DNA of 16,898 nt from DATKEG01 sp035544515 (lineage in GTDB: Bacteria; Acidobacteriota; Vicinamibacteria; Fen-336), in assembly GCA_035544515.1 (NCBI GenBank), contig DATKEG010000111.1, positions 1-16,898 of the forward strand, read 5' to 3'. Positions 14,909 to 16,898 of the stretch are shown one piece after another (the stretch's first letter is position 1; every line of letters starts with the position of its first letter). Made by a program: the position numbers and the translations under genes. Below the pieces are notes generated by a model. It searched no databases, was not told the DNA's origin, and worked only from the letters and a program-made list of their open reading frames with translations.

Positions 14909-16519
14909 ATGACGCCGGCGACCGCGCTGATCTTCGTCCTCCTCTCCGCCGCCTCGGCCACGCCGCCGGTGATGGTCGTTCCGCCCGAGCCGCCCGCTGC
15001 GCCCGCGAGCGATCCCACGCTGGTCGGCCCACCTCCGGAGCCGGCTCCCGCTCCCGCGCCCGCTTCGCCGGCGGACGCGTCGTGGGTGGCGGAAGCGGTG
15101 AGCGACCTCCTGCCACGGGCGCTCCTGCGCGCCGGCGTGGCCGCAGTGAGCCGTGACGACCGCCTGCGCGCGCAGGCCGCGCTGGAGATCCCGCGCGTAC
15201 CCCTCACGCGCGCGACATCCATCCGTCTGGCCGAGGCCCTGGGCGCCTCGCGCCTCGTGGTGGGGACCTATGCCCTGGAGGGCGAGACGCTCGCGCTCTC
15301 GCTGCGCGTGCTCGACGCCACGCGGGGAAGCCTCGGCCCGCCGGTCGACGCGAGGGGCCCCCTGGAGACGCTGCCCGAGCTGGTGGACGCGGTCGCGTGG
15401 GACATGGCCCTGGCCGAGCCGGAGCCGCCGGTTCTCACGCGCGAGGTGTTCGGCGCCAGCCGGCCCTGGTTACGCTTCGAGGCGCTCCGTTCGTACGGGC
15501 AGGGGCTCGCCGCGCGCAACGTCGTGAACAAGGGCCGCCTCTACCGCCGCGCGCTCGCGCTGGAGCCCGGCTTCGACGAGGCGCGCCTGGCCCTCGGCCG
15601 GCTGCAGGTCGAGACCGGCGAGTTCTCGGCCGGACACGACACGCTCGCGCGCATCGGAGCCGCCAGCCCGCAGGCGCGTGCCGCGCGCTTCCTGCAGGGC
15701 CTGGCCCAGCTCGAGATCGGCCGCTACAAGGAGGCGGCGGCGGTCTACGCGAGCCTCGCCCGGGACGAAACCACTCCGGCGGTGCTCAACAACCAGGCCC
15801 TGGCGCTCCTGCGCGCCGGCCGCGCCGAGCCGCGGGCGTCCTCGCTGCTGCGGCGCGCGGTCGAGATGGAGCCGGCGTCGATCGACCTGCTGTTCAACCT
15901 GTCCTGGGCCCTGCTGAGCGAAGGCGATCCCGGCGCCGCCGATTTCTTCCTGCGCGACGTCCTCGAGCGCGAGCCGCTCGACGCCCACGGCCGCGTCGTG
16001 CTCGTATGGGCCCTGCGCAAGGCGGGCCGCACGAAGGAAGCCGACGAGGCGTGGAAGGGCGTGGTCACGCTGTCGCCGGGATACGAAGGCCTCGCGCGCG
16101 TGGACCTGGCCCGCCGCTTCGAGCGGATCCTGCCCGCGGAGCGCATGCTCGTGCTCTCGCGCGGCAAGCGCACGCCGGCGGAAGTGGCCGCGGGCCTCAT
16201 CGGCAAGGCCGAGCGGCTCACGGCCACCGGGGACGCCGCGGGGGCGCTGCGCGAGCTGGAACGGGCCGCCTACCTCGACCCGGCCGCCGACCGCGTCCAC
16301 CTCCTCCTCGCGCGCGCCTACCGCGCGACCGGGCAGGGCGACCGCGCGGCCAACCGCTACCTCATGACGCTGTGGGCGCAGGACGACCCGTCCGTCCGCG
16401 CCGAGCTGGCGGCCGCGCTCAAGGAGATGGGCCGGCACCAGGAGGCGCGGGTGGAGGCGGAGAAGGTGCTGCGCCAGGACCCGCAGAACGAGACGGCGCG
16501 GGCGGTCCTGCAGCGCTGA
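14909..16519 (+). CDS. Exported TolB-N-like/TPR protein
   Basis: A 536-residue protein. Residues 1-17 are a short signal peptide (AASA). Residues 18-56 are a Pro/Ala-rich linker. Residues 57-170 match the TolB-N/FlgO type of small alpha/beta domain seen in many TPR regulators: WVAEAVSDLLPRAL, then RLAEALGASRLVVGTYALEG and LSLRVLDATRG. Residues 185-536 are at least seven TPR-like helical pairs (for example 187-220, 255-285, 291-320, 325-355, 360-388, 430-455, 463-487, 495-524). It is likely a periplasmic or outer-membrane-associated scaffold. A GGGGAAG sequence precedes the ATG. It ends the PilZ operon. No membrane helix is seen beyond the leader, and the lipobox cysteine is absent. Confidence 0.85.
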   Translation: MTPATALIFVLLSAASATPPVMVVPPEPPAAPASDPTLVGPPPEPAPAPAPASPADASWVAEAVSDLLPRALLRAGVAAVSRDDRLRAQAALEIPRVPLTRATSIRLAEALGASRLVVGTYALEGETLALSLRVLDATRGSLGPPVDARGPLETLPELVDAVAWDMALAEPEPPVLTREVFGASRPWLRFEALRSYGQGLAARNVVNKGRLYRRALALEPGFDEARLALGRLQVETGEFSAGHDTLARIGAASPQARAARFLQGLAQLEIGRYKEAAAVYASLARDETTPAVLNNQALALLRAGRAEPRASSLLRRAVEMEPASIDLLFNLSWALLSEGDPGAADFFLRDVLEREPLDAHGRVVLVWALRKAGRTKEADEAWKGVVTLSPGYEGLARVDLARRFERILPAERMLVLSRGKRTPAEVAAGLIGKAERLTATGDAAGALRELERAAYLDPAADRVHLLLARAYRATGQGDRAANRYLMTLWAQDDPSVRAELAAALKEMGRHQEARVEAEKVLRQDPQNETARAVLQR

Positions 16520-16670
16520 GCGCCGGCCCCGGCCAGAGGGGCGTCGCTCTGTGACGTTCAATAACCGTTACAAGACGGATACAACCGCAAACCCTGGATG
16601 ACACATCCCGCGCTCACGCGGTCAAGAGCGGCGCATCATTCGAAAGAAAGGGCTGAGTTTCAGAGACGTA
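16520..16670. other. Intergenic region with falling G+C
   Basis: From the TPR stop to the next possible start I see no convincing gene. G+C falls sharply after about 16551. A 27-codon frame opens with ATG at 16598 and closes at 16681, but nothing supports it. The frame of the next ORF is open back to 16602 without a usual start codon. Confidence 0.4.
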
Positions 16671-16796
16671 TTGGCTCATGACATCAGGGACCTCCGGCAG
16701 ATCACCGGGACCAAGTATGCTGAGGGCATCAAGCTCCTGCTCGAGTACTACCGTGAAAACTTCACGCCGTCGATGGACAAGGCGCCACGCAAGTGA
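16671..16796 (+). CDS. Short ORF or remnant, possibly the tail of a toxin domain
   Basis: Not recognised with certainty. The frame encodes a charged helical stretch, AHDIRDLRQITGTKYAEGIK, followed by LLLEYYRENF and a Lys/Arg-rich end. It is open from 16602, but the only usual start is a TTG at 16671 without a good ribosome-binding site. So it is either a small protein of 41 residues or the surviving 3' end of a larger gene. Codons such as AGA, GTA and AGG are rare in the rest of the window. The stop overlaps the next start as GTGA. The pairing of a short C-terminal fragment with a coupled gene recalls polymorphic toxin tails with immunity genes; that is inference only. Confidence 0.35.
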   Translation: MAHDIRDLRQITGTKYAEGIKLLLEYYRENFTPSMDKAPRK

Positions 16797-16898
16797 TTCG
16801 CCCCGAGGTCAAGGCACTCGTCGAGCTGGGTCCTCTGCCGCCGTCATCAGCTGTGAACGATGGCGAGTTGGAGCGGTACGAGAGGTTGCTAGAGGGAA
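16793..16898 (+). CDS. Partial ORF running off the right edge, possibly immunity-type protein
   Basis: The frame starts with GTG at 16793, sharing TG with the TGA of the preceding ORF, and stays open for 35 codons to the window edge: IRPEVKALVELGPLPPSS, then a charged stretch ELERYERLL. The opening with a hydrophobic-acidic helix and a Pro-rich turn followed by a Glu/Arg helix looks like a real small acidic protein. I cannot name the family; an immunity-like role is suggested only by the arrangement with the preceding fragment. Confidence 0.45.
   Translation, partial: MIRPEVKALVELGPLPPSSAVNDGELERYERLLEG

Noticed and set aside
13798..15222. Minus-strand 474-codon frame opposite the GNAT and TPR genes
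   Set aside because: No signal, domain or ribosome-binding site; it covers two well-supported plus-strand genes.

Overview
The window is chromosomal DNA of a very GC-rich bacterium (about 70% G+C by eye). It carries mostly well-packed, full-length genes and shows no phage, insertion sequence, tRNA, rRNA or CRISPR array. Signal peptides, periplasmic domains and peptidoglycan enzymes point to a Gram-negative-type envelope. The gene content (PilZ, TolB-like/TPR proteins, an FFGR-type ATPase with periplasmic TPRs, a cysteine-containing YggX relative) suits Acidobacteriota or a deltaproteobacterial/myxobacterial lineage. That placement is inference and no marker gene here settles it.

Left part (1-6503). 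A membrane metallophosphoesterase (+) converges with a minus-strand operon read right to left: a YggX-like protein, an ABC-F ATPase and an exported M20D amidohydrolase. Divergent from this operon is a DEAD-box RNA helicase. The two transcription units share a 41-bp gap whose AT-rich centre contains -10 boxes on both strands that overlap each other.

Central part (6512-13471, all minus strand). This is the most interesting region. Read right to left it encodes a four-helix membrane protein, a membrane-anchored Amidase_2 peptidoglycan hydrolase, an MreB/MamK-like actin-fold protein, a transmembrane protein joining periplasmic TPR/coiled-coil and Ig-like domains to a cytoplasmic ATPase, a second soluble ATPase of the same family translationally coupled to it, and a small conserved-looking protein. 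Cytoskeletal ATPase, transmembrane sensor ATPase and wall hydrolase together suggest an undescribed envelope or morphogenesis machine, possibly linking load or stress in the periplasm to filament and hydrolase activity. The ORFs are solid; their joint function is inference.

Right part (13572-16519, plus strand). A PilZ-domain protein overlaps a tandem-GNAT acetyltransferase, followed after 22 bp by an exported TolB-like/TPR protein. The last ~350 bases drop to about 57% G+C. They hold two short overlapping reading frames, the second running off the window, which look like an acquired fragment, perhaps a toxin tail with an immunity-type gene.

Two regulatory themes recur. Three start codons lie 7-8 nt downstream of a -10 hexamer, the layout of leaderless mRNAs. 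Two very similar hairpins sit in separate intergenic gaps, and a third, looser hairpin has the same loop type.
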